From contig JANYGC010000114.1 in the NCBI GenBank assembly GCA_025359425.1, forward strand, positions 38,011 through 102,010: a stretch of DNA of 64,000 nt, written 5' to 3'. The notes beneath the pieces were generated by a model. That model searched no databases. It worked only from the letters and a program-made list of their open reading frames with translations, and was not told the DNA's origin. This document shows, piece after piece, positions 27,326 through 36,236 of this stretch. The stretch's first letter is position 1; every line of letters starts with the position of its first letter. Made by a program: the position numbers and the translations under genes. The DNA comes from Sphingomonadaceae bacterium (GTDB lineage: Bacteria; Pseudomonadota; Alphaproteobacteria; Sphingomonadales; Sphingomonadaceae).

Positions 27326-29854
27326 ATGTCGCAGTATCACGGTTCCGCCGATTCCTCGCGCCTCAAGGCGGTGCTCGGCCCGACCAATACCGGCAAGACC
27401 CACCTCGCGATCGAACGGATGTGTGCGCATTCCTCTGGCGCAATCGGTTTTCCGCTGCGGCTGCTGGCGCGCGAGGTTTACGACAAAGTCAGCGCAATCA
27501 AAGGTGCGGGTCAGGTGGCACTGATCACCGGCGAAGAGAAGATCGAGCCCAAGCACGCGCGCTATCTGTGCTGCACGGTCGAAGCGATGCCGGTCAGCGC
27601 CGATCTGGCATTCGTCGCGCTCGACGAAGCGCAGCTGGCTGCCGACCGCGAGCGTGGGCATATTTTCACCGACCGGCTGCTCCATGCGCGCGGGCGTGAG
27701 GAAACGATATTGCTCGGCTCGGCCACGCTCGAACCGCTCGTCAAGAAACTGTTGCCGCGCGCCGAAGTGGTCTCGCGCCCGCGCTTTTCGACGCTGAGCC
27801 ACAGCGGCGCACGCAAGCTATCGCGGATTCCGCCGCGCAGCGCAATCGTCGCGTTTTCGGCCGAGCAGGTCTATGCGGTGGCAGAAATGCTGCGGCGGTT
27901 CCGCGGCGGCGCGGCGGTGGTAATGGGCGCGCTGTCGCCCGAAACGCGCAACCGGCAGGTCGCATTGTACCAGTCGGGTGAGGTCGATTATCTGGTCGCG
28001 ACCGATGCGATCGGGATGGGGCTAAACCTCGACATCGATCACGTTGCTTTCGCCGGATTGTCGAAATTTGACGGACAGCGACAGCGGCGGCTGACCACCG
28101 CCGAGATGGCGCAGATCGCTGGCCGCGCCGGGCGACATCAGCGCGACGGGACCTTCGGGACGCTTGCGGGGAGCGGCAGCCACGATGCCGAATTCACCCC
28201 GGACGAGGTCTACGCGGTCGAAGAGCACCGCTTTGCGCCGCTGACCAAGTTGTTCTGGCGCGAGCCCGAGCCCGATTGCGGTTCGGTGGCGAGCCTGCTG
28301 GCGGACCTGTCACGGCCACCCGAGCGACCCGAACTGGCCCCTGCGCCTGAGGCGATCGACCTGGCGGTGTTGCGACGGGTGGCCGAGGACGTGGACCTGC
28401 TGGCGGGCGTGCGCGGCGCAGCGCAGGTCTCGCGGCTATGGGATGTCTGCCGCCTGCCCGATTTCCGCCAACACGGCGCTGAAGTTCACGCGCGGTTTGT
28501 GGCGCGGTTGTGGGAAGACCTGCGCAGCGGCATGCTCGGCGGCGATTATGTGGCCTCGGCAATCGCCCAGCTCGATAACCCGGCGGGCGATATCGACACG
28601 TTGCAGATGCGGATCGCGGCGATTCGCAGCTGGGCCTATATCGCCCAGCGCCCGGACTGGGTGCTGGCGCGCGACGAAATGGCGGCGCGGGCACGGGCAG
28701 CTGAGGCCCGGTTGTCCGATGCCTTGCATGCCCGGCTGACCGAGCGGTTCGTCAATCGCCGCACGTCGGTGCTGATGAAGAAGGTCGGCACCGATACCGC
28801 GCTGCTCCCGGTCACTTTGGTCGGCGACGAGGTGCAGGTCGATGGCGAACCGATCGGGCACCTCGCGGGGTTCCGGTTCAAGATCGATTCGGCGACCCGG
28901 CTGGCCGACCGCAAGCTGCTGCTTGCCGCAGCCGAGCGCCACTTGCCCGCGCTGCGCGCAGCGCGGGCTGAGCAATTGATCGCGGCGCTGGACGAACCGC
29001 GCGGCTTGGTAGCATTGGCGGGAGCGGCCTTGATGTGGGAGGACGAGCCGGTTGCGCAGCTCCAGCCGGGCAGGACGCTGCTGGTGCCCCGGCTGGTCCT
29101 TGATCCGGCTGTGGTCGCGCTCGAAACGCGTCTGCGCCAGCGCCTGGCCGCCGCACTCGAACACTGGTTGAGCAAAGCACTGGCTCCGCTCGAACCGCTC
29201 CGAGCCATCGAAGCAGCAGCGAGCGATCCGGCAGCGGGACCTGACTTGCGGGCAGTCCTGATCCGGCTGGTCGAAGCGGGCGGTATGCTCGAACGTCTCG
29301 GGTCCGGGCTCGACCAGCTTAGCAAGGACCAGCGCGACTATCTGCGCAAGCTCGGCGTTCGGGTCGGCGCGCTCGATGTGTTCGTGCCGGCGATGCTCAA
29401 GGCTACGGCCTTGACTGCGTGGCGGGCGTTGCATGCCGCGCGCGGAGACCGTCTGGCGACGGCGGCCCCGGGCATGCCCCCGGTGATCGCCCTGCCGCTC
29501 GCCGCGTCGCGCTCGCCCGGCTACCGGCGGCTGGCGCTGCAAGCGCTGCGGATCGACATGGCCGAGAAATTGCTGCGCCGGGCGCATGGCGTTCGCATCG
29601 CTGCCGGCAACAAGACCTTTGTGCTCGATCCTGCGCTGGCGATCTCGACCGGACTGGCAACCGCGGACTATGCACAATTGCTGCGGCTGGCGGGGTTCAA
29701 GCCGATCATGCCGCGACCCCAGCGCGCTGGCCAGTTCGGCCCGCCCCAACCGCCGCGGTGGCGCTGGCAGCCGCCGCGCCGTGAGGCTGAACTGCCCGTT
29801 ATTGCCCAGAGCGCACCTGCATCCGGCAACGTCTTTGCCGAGCTGCTGCGCTGA
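27326..29854 (+). CDS. SUV3-like superfamily 2 RNA/DNA helicase
   Basis: 842 residues. Helicase motifs: Walker A GPTNTGKTHLAIER near the start, DEAQ box (ALDEAQLAAD), motif V TDAIGMGLNLDIDHVAF and motif VI QIAGRAGR. This arrangement matches mitochondrial SUV3/Rho-independent RNA helicases and their alphaproteobacterial relatives, which work with RNA decay enzymes. The C-terminal half (about 300-842) is helical and less conserved. ATG 27326 is chosen so the protein begins shortly before the P-loop; an in-frame ATG at 27269 exists, but adds 19 residues lacking family character. Overlaps the next gene TGATG. Confidence 0.88.
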   Translation: MSQYHGSADSSRLKAVLGPTNTGKTHLAIERMCAHSSGAIGFPLRLLAREVYDKVSAIKGAGQVALITGEEKIEPKHARYLCCTVEAMPVSADLAFVALDEAQLAADRERGHIFTDRLLHARGREETILLGSATLEPLVKKLLPRAEVVSRPRFSTLSHSGARKLSRIPPRSAIVAFSAEQVYAVAEMLRRFRGGAAVVMGALSPETRNRQVALYQSGEVDYLVATDAIGMGLNLDIDHVAFAGLSKFDGQRQRRLTTAEMAQIAGRAGRHQRDGTFGTLAGSGSHDAEFTPDEVYAVEEHRFAPLTKLFWREPEPDCGSVASLLADLSRPPERPELAPAPEAIDLAVLRRVAEDVDLLAGVRGAAQVSRLWDVCRLPDFRQHGAEVHARFVARLWEDLRSGMLGGDYVASAIAQLDNPAGDIDTLQMRIAAIRSWAYIAQRPDWVLARDEMAARARAAEARLSDALHARLTERFVNRRTSVLMKKVGTDTALLPVTLVGDEVQVDGEPIGHLAGFRFKIDSATRLADRKLLLAAAERHLPALRAARAEQLIAALDEPRGLVALAGAALMWEDEPVAQLQPGRTLLVPRLVLDPAVVALETRLRQRLAAALEHWLSKALAPLEPLRAIEAAASDPAAGPDLRAVLIRLVEAGGMLERLGSGLDQLSKDQRDYLRKLGVRVGALDVFVPAMLKATALTAWRALHAARGDRLATAAPGMPPVIALPLAASRSPGYRRLALQALRIDMAEKLLRRAHGVRIAAGNKTFVLDPALAISTGLATADYAQLLRLAGFKPIMPRPQRAGQFGPPQPPRWRWQPPRREAELPVIAQSAPASGNVFAELLR

Positions 29855-30147
29855 TGCGGATCGACAAGCTGGTCTGGTTCCTGCGCTTTGCCGCCAGCCG
29901 CAATCTGGCTCAGCAATGGATCGAGCAGGGCCATTTCCGGCTTAACCGGCGGCGCATCGACAAGCCGGGCTATGCGGTCAAACCGGGCGATGTGCTCACC
30001 TTGCCGCTGCGCAGCCATGTGCTGGTGATCGAATTGCTGGGGCTGCCCGAACGGCGCGGACCGGCGGAAGAAGCCCAGGCATGTTACCGCGTGCTTGACG
30101 GAGGCAACGCAAATCCCATAGCACCCGAACAAACACAGCTGCCTTAG
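29854..30147 (+). CDS. S4-domain RNA-binding protein (Hsp15/YrfH-like)
   Basis: 97 residues, nearly all one S4 domain: [35 protein letters not shown] ... [14 protein letters not shown]. Hsp15 relatives bind 50S subunits carrying stalled nascent chains and help recycle them. The C-terminus is short ([22 protein letters not shown]). Start codon overlaps the helicase stop (TGATG at 29852-29856), so the pair is translationally coupled, pointing to a shared RNA-related role. Confidence 0.92.
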   Translation: MRIDKLVWFLRFAASRNLAQQWIEQGHFRLNRRRIDKPGYAVKPGDVLTLPLRSHVLVIELLGLPERRGPAEEAQACYRVLDGGNANPIAPEQTQLP

Positions 30148-30160
30148 GGGACAGAATGCC

Positions 30161-30499
30161 ATGACCTATGTCGTCACCGACGCCTGCATCAAATGCAAAT
30201 ACATGGACTGCGTCGAGGTCTGCCCCGTCGATTGCTTCTACGAGGGTGACAACATGCTGGTGATCAACCCCAGCGAATGCATCGATTGCGGGGTGTGCGA
30301 ACCCGAATGCCCGGCCGAGGCGATCTTGCCCGATACCGAGAGCGGGCTGGAACAGTGGCTCGAGCTCAACACCAAATATTCGGCCGAATGGCCCAACATC
30401 ACCACCAAGAAGGATTCGCCCGCCGACGCTGACGAATTCAAGGGCAAAGACGGCAAATTCGAAGAGTACTTCTCGCCCGAGCCCGGCGAAGGCGATTAG
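30161..30499 (+). CDS. fdxA: ferredoxin FdxA (7Fe type)
   Basis: 112 residues with two cluster motifs: [21 protein letters not shown] (3Fe-4S/4Fe-4S N-terminal half) and [16 protein letters not shown]. The loss of regular spacing in the first motif and the length are typical of the 7Fe ferredoxin of alphaproteobacteria. The acidic tail after residue 60 is also usual. Small electron carrier in the cytoplasm; partner unknown. 13 bases after the S4 gene, AGGGGAC ribosome site. In many relatives fdxA lies next to carD, as here. Confidence 0.96.
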   Translation: MTYVVTDACIKCKYMDCVEVCPVDCFYEGDNMLVINPSECIDCGVCEPECPAEAILPDTESGLEQWLELNTKYSAEWPNITTKKDSPADADEFKGKDGKFEEYFSPEPGEGD

Positions 30500-30586
30500 T
30501 AGGGCGCCCGCGACGGGCGGTTTGCGACACCGTTGGACAACCAGCCAGGGCCGAATCCCGCGCCTCTGGTAATTTTGTTGCGGGCG

Positions 30587-30597
30587 TGCTATATGAT
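30587..30597 (+). promoter_or_regulatory. possible extended -10 promoter for carD leader
   Basis: TGC-TATATG at 30587-30595 fits an extended -10 element (TGn-TATAAT), with no convincing -35 box 17 bases upstream. It would start a leader of roughly 175 bases before carD in the 282-base gap after fdxA. Position only; not tested. Confidence 0.35.
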
Positions 30598-30608
30598 CGG
30601 CACGCAAG

Positions 30609-30726
30609 GCGGGATTCCGGTCCCGCGGTAACAAGGCATCCAGACCGGACGGGACTAAGACACAGCAGTCAATGGCATCCCCGGGCCGAGGCTTACGCCG
30701 CGTTCCGCCGGTCCAACGATTGACTG
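30609..30726 (+). other. structured leader of carD with inverted repeats
   Basis: The fdxA-carD gap is long for this compact chromosome. It contains a hairpin GCGGGA-ttccgg-TCCCGC at 30609-30626 and a wider inverted repeat CAGTCAAT (30666-30673) / ATTGACTG (30719-30726) enclosing 45 GC-rich bases. No open frame of quality is seen. It may be an untranslated regulatory leader or a small RNA. No known riboswitch family was recognised. Confidence 0.4.
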
Positions 30727-30781
30727 ATTTCCGTCGGCCAGACAACCAGCCGGGTCGCACCGGCAAGTGAAAGGACGTTCC

Positions 30782-31318
30782 ATGGTAACCAAGGCCCAGG
30801 CCTTCGACGTCGGTGACTACGTTGTTTATCCCAAGCACGGCGTCGGCCGGGTGATCGAACTGCTCGAGCAGGAAATCGCCGGCATGCAGCTTGAACTCTA
30901 TGTGCTTCGCTTTGAAAAAGAACGCATGACGCTGCGCGTCCCGGTCAGCAAGATCGAAGCGATCGGCATGCGCAAGCTGTCCTCGGACAAGACCTTGCGT
31001 GAAGCTTTGGCCACCCTCACCGGCAAGCCTAAGGTCAAGCGCACCATGTGGTCACGCCGCGCGCAGGAGTACGAAGCGAAAATCAACTCGGGCGACCTGG
31101 TATCGATCGCAGAAGTCACGCGCGACCTGTTCCGCGCCGACGACCAGCCCGAACAAAGCTATTCCGAACGCCAGATCTTCGAAGCCGCCAGCTCGCGCCT
31201 TGCGCGCGAACTCGCGGCGATGGAAAAGACCGATGAGCCTTCGGCGCTGCAGAAGATTCTTGCGATCCTCAACGAGCATGCGCCGAAATACTACGCGGAA
31301 GCTGCCGCAACGGTCTGA
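30782..31318 (+). CDS. carD: CarD/CdnL family transcription regulator
   Basis: 178 residues. N-terminal RNA-polymerase-binding Tudor-like domain (VGDYVVYPKHGVGRVIELLEQEI ... MTLRVPVSKIEAIGMRKLS, residues 8-70) and C-terminal helical DNA-binding domain. It stabilises the open promoter complex at rRNA and other housekeeping promoters and is part of the starvation response in alphaproteobacteria. ATG 30782 is preferred over the GTG 15 bases earlier because AAGGA lies 6 bases upstream of it. Followed by a strong intrinsic terminator. Confidence 0.96.
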   Translation: MVTKAQAFDVGDYVVYPKHGVGRVIELLEQEIAGMQLELYVLRFEKERMTLRVPVSKIEAIGMRKLSSDKTLREALATLTGKPKVKRTMWSRRAQEYEAKINSGDLVSIAEVTRDLFRADDQPEQSYSERQIFEAASSRLARELAAMEKTDEPSALQKILAILNEHAPKYYAEAAATV

Positions 31319-31338
31319 GCGCGGCATATTGCAATCCC

Positions 31339-31369
31339 AAAAGGGCCGTCCGCAAGGGCGGCCCTTTTT
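31339..31369 (+). terminator. Rho-independent terminator after carD
   Basis: Stem AAAAGGGCCGTCC / GGGCGGCCCTTTT (13 pairs with one G-T wobble), GCAA tetraloop, followed by a short T run. It lies 21 bases after the carD stop and is the clearest terminator in the window. Confidence 0.92.
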
Positions 31370-31390
31370 GCATGGGGGGTCCGCTCCCCC

Positions 31391-31419
31391 TTGAAGCGAC
31401 CGCCTTGCTGTATTATGTT
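31391..31419 (+). promoter_or_regulatory. possible promoter of the head-GIN lipoprotein gene
   Basis: TTGAAG (31391-31396) and TATGTT (31414-31419) with a 17-base spacer, just after the carD terminator. An alternative -10, TATTAT, at 31411 has too short a spacer. Weak but well placed. Confidence 0.35.
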
Positions 31420-31442
31420 ATTAACACACAGCGTGGGAGCAT

Positions 31443-32270
31443 ATGATGAAACTCAACCAATTCCTTAAAGGACTCGCCCCGATTCTAGCGGTCGCGATGG
31501 CGGCTGGCGTGGCGGGCTGCGACAGTTCGGACGTTTCGATCAACGGCGAGCACGGCAAGAAGCTGGCCGAACTTGACCTGAGCGGCGCAGCGCCGAGCGA
31601 ACTCGTCATGTTCGGCCCCGACGAGGTGCGGATGACGCAAGGCGACAAGCTGGCGATCACCGTCGACGGCGATCCAGCGGCGGTCGACCGGCTGCGCTTC
31701 ACGCTCAAAGACGGGACGCTCGGGATCCTGCGCGAGGGCAAAGTGTTCTCGGGCGACGACAAGGTCGCGGTGGTCCACGTGACCATGCCCGCGCCGCGCG
31801 AACTGACCATGGGCGGGTCGGGCAAGATCAATGCCCCCGCGATGGCCGCCGGCGCCAAAGTAACAGTTCTTGGCTCGGGCCGGATCGATACCCAGAGCGT
31901 GTCAGGCGACAAGCTTGAAGTCACCCTGCCGGGTTCGGGCAGCTTCAGCGCAGCGGGCAAGGTTGGCAAGCTTGACCTGACGATCCTCGGCAGCGGCTCG
32001 GCCGAACTGGCCGAGGTCACCGTCGACAGCGCCAAGGTCAATGTTTTGGGCTCGGGCGGCGCGACATTCTCGTCCGACGGCGATGTCGACGCAACAATCC
32101 TCGGCTCGGGTTCGGTTACGGTCAAGGGCCGCGCCCGCTGCACGGTCAGCGCCATCGGTTCGGGCAAACTCATCTGCGAGAACGGCGTGACCAAGAGCGA
32201 CGACGACGATGAGGCCGCGCCCGCTGCACCGACTGCACCTGCGCCTCCGTCCGTACCGCCCAAGCCCTGA
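31443..32270 (+). CDS. head-GIN domain (DUF2807) lipoprotein
   Basis: 275 residues with lipoprotein signal (ILAVAMAAGVAGC, lipobox VAGC). The mature part is the DUF2807/auto-transporter adhesin head-GIN fold: a right-handed beta-helix with recurring GSG tips, for example LGSGRIDTQSV, LPGSGSFSAAG, ILGSGSAELAEV and LGSGGATFSS, each about 20-24 residues apart (residues 115-240). It ends with an acidic stretch and an Ala/Pro tail. Function in the envelope is unknown. Two ATG codons, 31443 and 31446; the second has better spacing from GGGAG. Followed by a small lipoprotein gene. Confidence 0.88.
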   Translation: MMKLNQFLKGLAPILAVAMAAGVAGCDSSDVSINGEHGKKLAELDLSGAAPSELVMFGPDEVRMTQGDKLAITVDGDPAAVDRLRFTLKDGTLGILREGKVFSGDDKVAVVHVTMPAPRELTMGGSGKINAPAMAAGAKVTVLGSGRIDTQSVSGDKLEVTLPGSGSFSAAGKVGKLDLTILGSGSAELAEVTVDSAKVNVLGSGGATFSSDGDVDATILGSGSVTVKGRARCTVSAIGSGKLICENGVTKSDDDDEAAPAAPTAPAPPSVPPKP

Positions 32271-32361
32271 AGCAGGGGCAACAAGCGGCGAACCAAGCGA
32301 TCGGTTAAGGGTTCCGCAATCGCACTGCGACCAGAGTGCATCCGCATTTTGGGAGTTTGCG

Positions 32362-32679
32362 ATGCGGCCGATCCTGTTTTTTCCGCTCGTGCTGCTATTG
32401 CTGGGCGGCTGCGTCAGCGCGCTGGTGAATGTCGCAACCGCGCCGGTGCGGCTGACCGGCAAGGCGATCGACCTTGCGACCACCAGCCAGTCCGAACGCG
32501 ACGAGAACCGCGGCCGCGCACTGCGCCGGCTCGAACAACGCTATGGCAAGCTCGAGCGCGAATACCGCAAGGAAACCGCCCGCTGCGCCCAAGGCCGCGC
32601 CCAATCGTGCGCGCGCCAGCAGGCGATCATGGCCGAGATGGAAGAAATCCGCCCACAGCTTCCAGTGCAACCCGATTGA
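32362..32679 (+). CDS. small lipoprotein with coiled coil
   Basis: 105 residues; lipoprotein signal MRPILFFPLVLLLLGGC (lipobox LGGC), then a charged helix (QSERDENRGRALRRLEQRYG ...) predicted coiled coil, containing two cysteines (RCAQGRAQSCARQQ). ATG 32362 is favoured by GGGAG 7 bases upstream; in-frame sequence before it overlaps the preceding gene and is not protein-like. Stop is adjacent to the convergent tsaC stop. Function unknown; perhaps an envelope spacer lipoprotein. Confidence 0.8.
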   Translation: MRPILFFPLVLLLLGGCVSALVNVATAPVRLTGKAIDLATTSQSERDENRGRALRRLEQRYGKLEREYRKETARCAQGRAQSCARQQAIMAEMEEIRPQLPVQPD

Positions 32680-33630
32680 TCAGACAGCCGCGCGGCGCAA
32701 CCGGTCGTTGATCGCCGCGCCAAAGCCTTCGCAAGGCAGGGCCGCGACCGCAATGCACGGGAGCGCCGATGCCGCAGCGCAGTGCAATCCGGCGTAAAGC
32801 CGCGCCGCAGCTTCGGCCAGATCGGCACTGGGCGACAAGTTGAAGTCACCCGCCAGCGAGCCGAAGCCGAGCAGGAATTCGCCCGCTTTTGCTTTGCCTG
32901 CATTCAGCCGCAACGGTTTTCCGGGCGAGTAGTGGCTGGCAAGCTGGCCCGGGGCTTCGATCGCGGCATCGAATTGAGCACGACTCTCCGGACCGAGCAA
33001 TTCGGCAATCTGCGCCTGGGTAATCGGCCCGGGGCGCAATTGCTGCCATGAACCATCGCCGCGCACGGCGACAATCGTGCTCTCCAGTCCGGTCGCACAG
33101 GGTCCGCCATCGAGCACCAGCCCCATCCGCCCGGCGAGCGACGCGGCGACGTGCGCTGCGCTGGTCGGGCTGACCGCGCCGCTGCGATTGGCCGAGGGCG
33201 CGGCGAGCGGCAGCCCGGTCGCCGCCAATACCGCGCGCATCACCGGGTGCGCGGGACAGCGCAGCGCGATCGTCGGTAGCCCCGCGGTCACCGCAGCAGC
33301 GATTCGCGCACTGTCCTTCAGCGGCAGGACCAAGGTCAGCGCACCCGGCCAGAATGCACCCGCCAATTTGCGCGCGCGCTCATCGAATTGCGCCAGCGTC
33401 TCGGCTTGCGCGAGATCGGCCACATGCACGATCAGCGGGTTGAAACTGGGCCGACCTTTGGCGGCATAGATCGCCGCTACGGCGCCGGGCGAATCGGCGC
33501 GGGCGGCGAGCCCATAAACCGTCTCGGTCGGCAGCGCGACCGGCGCGCCGGCAATCAGCAGCCGCGCCGCTTCCGCAATTGCCGCTGCATCGGCGGGGCG
33601 GACGACGGGGCCGAGATACTTGCCGGACAT
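32680..33630 (-). CDS. tsaC: L-threonylcarbamoyladenylate synthase (Sua5/YrdC type)
   Basis: Makes the activated carbamoyl-threonine used for t6A37 modification of ANN-decoding tRNAs. 316 residues: YrdC domain with ALPTETVYGLAARADS, KGRPSFNPLIVHV and RCPAHPVMRAVLAATGLPLAAPSANRSGAVSPTSA (residues 30-195), followed by a C-terminal Sua5 domain (about 225-316), so this is the two-domain Sua5 form. Divergent from the acyl-CoA dehydrogenase gene. Confidence 0.95.
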   Translation of the reverse strand: MSGKYLGPVVRPADAAAIAEAARLLIAGAPVALPTETVYGLAARADSPGAVAAIYAAKGRPSFNPLIVHVADLAQAETLAQFDERARKLAGAFWPGALTLVLPLKDSARIAAAVTAGLPTIALRCPAHPVMRAVLAATGLPLAAPSANRSGAVSPTSAAHVAASLAGRMGLVLDGGPCATGLESTIVAVRGDGSWQQLRPGPITQAQIAELLGPESRAQFDAAIEAPGQLASHYSPGKPLRLNAGKAKAGEFLLGFGSLAGDFNLSPSADLAEAAARLYAGLHCAAASALPCIAVAALPCEGFGAAINDRLRRAAV

Positions 33631-33648
33631 GCCGCTGCGCTATAGGCC

Positions 33649-35412
33649 ATGGCGACCAAAGCCAAGGAAAAGCGCGAGACCCCCGTGATGGAATACACCG
33701 CCAACAGTGCCGACCAGATCCTCGCCATCCGGGTCAACGCCGGGATCGAGGAGCTCGCCGCGCACGAGCGCTTCGCTGCCGCCAGCCCGGATATGGTCGA
33801 GGCGATTGTCGAGGGGATCGGGCAGTTCGCCGGCGGCGAGTGGGCCCCGCTCAACCGGATCGGCGATCAGCAGGGCGCAGTCCTCGCCAACGGCACCGTC
33901 TCGCTGCCCGAGGGATTCGCCGCCGCCTACCACCACTACGTCGAGCAAGGCTGGAACGCGATTGCGGGCGATCCGCAATTCGGCGGACAAGGGCTGCCGT
34001 TCACGCTGTCGGCCAATGTGCTCGAAAACCTCGGCAGTGCCAACATGGCCTTCTCGCTGATGCCGATGCTGACGGTGGGCGCGATCGAGGCGGTCAGCCA
34101 TCACGGCAGCGCCGCGCAAAAGGACCTCTACCTCGCCAAGCTGATCAGCGGCGAATGGTCGGGGACGATGAACCTGACCGAGCCGCAAGCCGGCTCGGAT
34201 GTCGGCGCGCTGCGCACCACCGCAACCCCGCGTGGCGACGGGACCTGGGCGATCAAGGGCACCAAGATATTCATCACCTGGGGCGAGCACGACCTTGCCC
34301 GCAACGTGATCCACCTCGTGCTGGCGCGGACCCCGGGGGCTCCGGCGGGGACGCGGGGGATTTCGCTGTTCGTGGTGCCCAAGCTGCTGGTGAGCGCCGA
34401 TGGCACGCCCGGCGCGCGCAACGATTTGCGCTGCGTCAGCCTTGAGCACAAACTCGGGATCATGGCCTCGCCCACTTGCGTGATGAGCTTTGGCGACAAC
34501 GATGCCTGCGTGGGTGAGCTGATCGGGCGCGAGCACGACGGGATCAAAGCCATGTTCACGATGATGAATTCGGCGCGGATCAATGTCGGCAGCCAGGGCG
34601 TGCAGATTGCCGAACGCGCTTTGCAAGCCGCGCAATGGTATGCCCGCGAACGGGTCCAGTCGGCGCGGGCGGGCGCGGCCGACAAGGGCCCGGTGGCGAT
34701 TGTCGAGCATCCGGACGTGCGCCGGATGCTGCTGCGGATGCGGGCGCTGACCGAAGCCGCAAGGGCGCTGCTTTATTACACCGCGGGGCTCGTCGACCGG
34801 GGCGCGCTGGGGATTGCCGGCGCGCAGGCCCGCGCCGATTGCCTGGTGCCGATGCTCAAAGCTTGGGGCACCGACAGCGGCTGCGAGGTCGCCAGCCTGG
34901 GCGTGCAGATCCACGGCGGGATGGGCTTCATCGAGGAGACCGGCGCGGCGCAGCATTACCGCGACGCGCGGATTGCGCCGATCTATGAAGGCACCAACGG
35001 CATCCAGGCGGCCGATCTGGTCACCCGCAAGCTGGGTTACGAGGGCGGCGACGTTCTGGCGTCACTGTTTGGCGACGTGGCCCGAGACTGCGCCGATCAG
35101 CCCGAACTTGCCGGGCTGGCGCAGGACTGCGTCGAAATCGCCGATTGGATGAGCGGCACGGCCAGCCTCGATGACAAGCTCGCCGGCAGCGTCCCGTTCT
35201 GCACGATGGCGGCGGTAGCAGTGGCGGGCTGGCAGCTCCAGCGCCAGGCCCGCGCCGTCGCAGCAGAAGGCGGATCGCTCGCGCTGACCAAGCCGGTGGT
35301 GGCACGCTATTTCGCCGAGCACTTGGTGCCCGAGACACGGGGGCTCAAGGCTGCGGCCATGGCCGGGGCCGGATTGCTTTATGCGCTCGATGCCGGTCCG
35401 CTCGCCGGATGA
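33649..35412 (+). CDS. acyl-CoA dehydrogenase with C-terminal extension
   Basis: FAD enzyme that oxidises acyl-CoA to enoyl-CoA, probably of beta-oxidation. 587 residues: N-terminal domain with extra helix, middle beta domain (MNLTEPQAGSDVGALRT...), C-terminal helical domain with GGMGFIEETGAAQHYRDARIAPIYEGTNGIQ, then an added C-terminal domain (about 470-587) typical of the long, FadE-like class. Start ATG 33649; a nearby in-frame ATG 9 codons on (33676-33690 region) is possible. Overlaps the next gene ATGA. Confidence 0.93.
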   Translation: MATKAKEKRETPVMEYTANSADQILAIRVNAGIEELAAHERFAAASPDMVEAIVEGIGQFAGGEWAPLNRIGDQQGAVLANGTVSLPEGFAAAYHHYVEQGWNAIAGDPQFGGQGLPFTLSANVLENLGSANMAFSLMPMLTVGAIEAVSHHGSAAQKDLYLAKLISGEWSGTMNLTEPQAGSDVGALRTTATPRGDGTWAIKGTKIFITWGEHDLARNVIHLVLARTPGAPAGTRGISLFVVPKLLVSADGTPGARNDLRCVSLEHKLGIMASPTCVMSFGDNDACVGELIGREHDGIKAMFTMMNSARINVGSQGVQIAERALQAAQWYARERVQSARAGAADKGPVAIVEHPDVRRMLLRMRALTEAARALLYYTAGLVDRGALGIAGAQARADCLVPMLKAWGTDSGCEVASLGVQIHGGMGFIEETGAAQHYRDARIAPIYEGTNGIQAADLVTRKLGYEGGDVLASLFGDVARDCADQPELAGLAQDCVEIADWMSGTASLDDKLAGSVPFCTMAAVAVAGWQLQRQARAVAAEGGSLALTKPVVARYFAEHLVPETRGLKAAAMAGAGLLYALDAGPLAG

Positions 35413-36233
35413 GCGAAACCGAGCAACTGCTGACGCGGATCGCCGCTGCGCTCGAGGCGCTGGTCCCGGGCCGCGGTGCCGCGACCGATTGGCTGTCCTC
35501 CCCGGCCTATGTCTGGGACGGAACTGCGCGGCCGGTGACCGCAATCAAAGCTCCGCCGTTGGCTCTGCTCAAAGGCATCGATGCGCAGAAGGAAGGCGTC
35601 ACCGCCAATATTTCCCGATTTGCAGAGGGCCACGCCGCCCACGACATGCTGCTGTGGGGCGCGCGCGGGACTGGCAAATCGGTGCTGCTGCGCGCTGCGG
35701 TGGCGTCGGCGCAAGCCAGCCAGCCCGACGCAATCGCCTTGGTGCAAGTCGCGCCCGAGGCACTCTCCTCGCTCACCGTTTTGTTTGGTGCGCTGGGCTC
35801 GGCCCGACGCCGCTTCCTCGTCTTCATCGACGATCTCGGGTTCGAGGACGGCGACAGCACCGGCCCGCGCGCCTTGCGCTCGTGGCTCGAAGGCGGGGTC
35901 GAGGCGCGCCCCGATAACGTCCGGCTCGCAGTAACCTCGAACCGTCGCGCGATCGTGCCGCGCCACTTGTCCGAGCAGGACGATCCGATCAATCCGCGCG
36001 ATGCAGTCGACGATCAGCTCGCGCTCGCCGACCGGTTCGGGCTGTCGCTAGGGTTCCACGCCTGCAACCAGGACGATTACCTCGCCATCGTTACTGGCTA
36101 CGCGCAGGCCAACGGACTGACCTTTGCCGAGGCCGATGCGCTCGAATGGGCCAAACGGCGCGGGGCGCGGTCGGGCCGGGTCGCGTGGCAGTTCGTCACC
36201 GAATTGGCCGGAGCCGCCGGGCGCGCGATCTAA
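35409..36233 (+). CDS. DUF815 family ATP-binding protein (AAA-like)
   Basis: 274 residues of the DUF815 family: P-loop LLWGARGTGKSVLLRA (about 79-94), Walker B FLVFIDDLGFEDGD, and a C-terminal arginine-rich helical part with RNA/DNA-protein-like basic charge. Conserved in alphaproteobacteria; function unknown. ATG overlaps the acyl-CoA dehydrogenase stop (ATGA, 35409-35412), implying translational coupling with no clear functional reason. Confidence 0.88.
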   Translation: MSETEQLLTRIAAALEALVPGRGAATDWLSSPAYVWDGTARPVTAIKAPPLALLKGIDAQKEGVTANISRFAEGHAAHDMLLWGARGTGKSVLLRAAVASAQASQPDAIALVQVAPEALSSLTVLFGALGSARRRFLVFIDDLGFEDGDSTGPRALRSWLEGGVEARPDNVRLAVTSNRRAIVPRHLSEQDDPINPRDAVDDQLALADRFGLSLGFHACNQDDYLAIVTGYAQANGLTFAEADALEWAKRRGARSGRVAWQFVTELAGAAGRAI

Positions 36234-36236
36234 CCC

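Noticed and set aside
28436..29749. A 437-codon open frame opposite the helicase gene.
   Set aside because: No recognisable domain, biased composition; the plus-strand frame has clear helicase motifs.
30609..30726. 6S RNA or another named small RNA.
   Set aside because: The wide stem is suggestive, but no family-specific sequence could be confirmed by eye.
33640..34956. A 438-codon open frame opposite the long acyl-CoA dehydrogenase.
   Set aside because: Antisense shadow with low-complexity His/Arg content; sense strand has the full enzyme signature.
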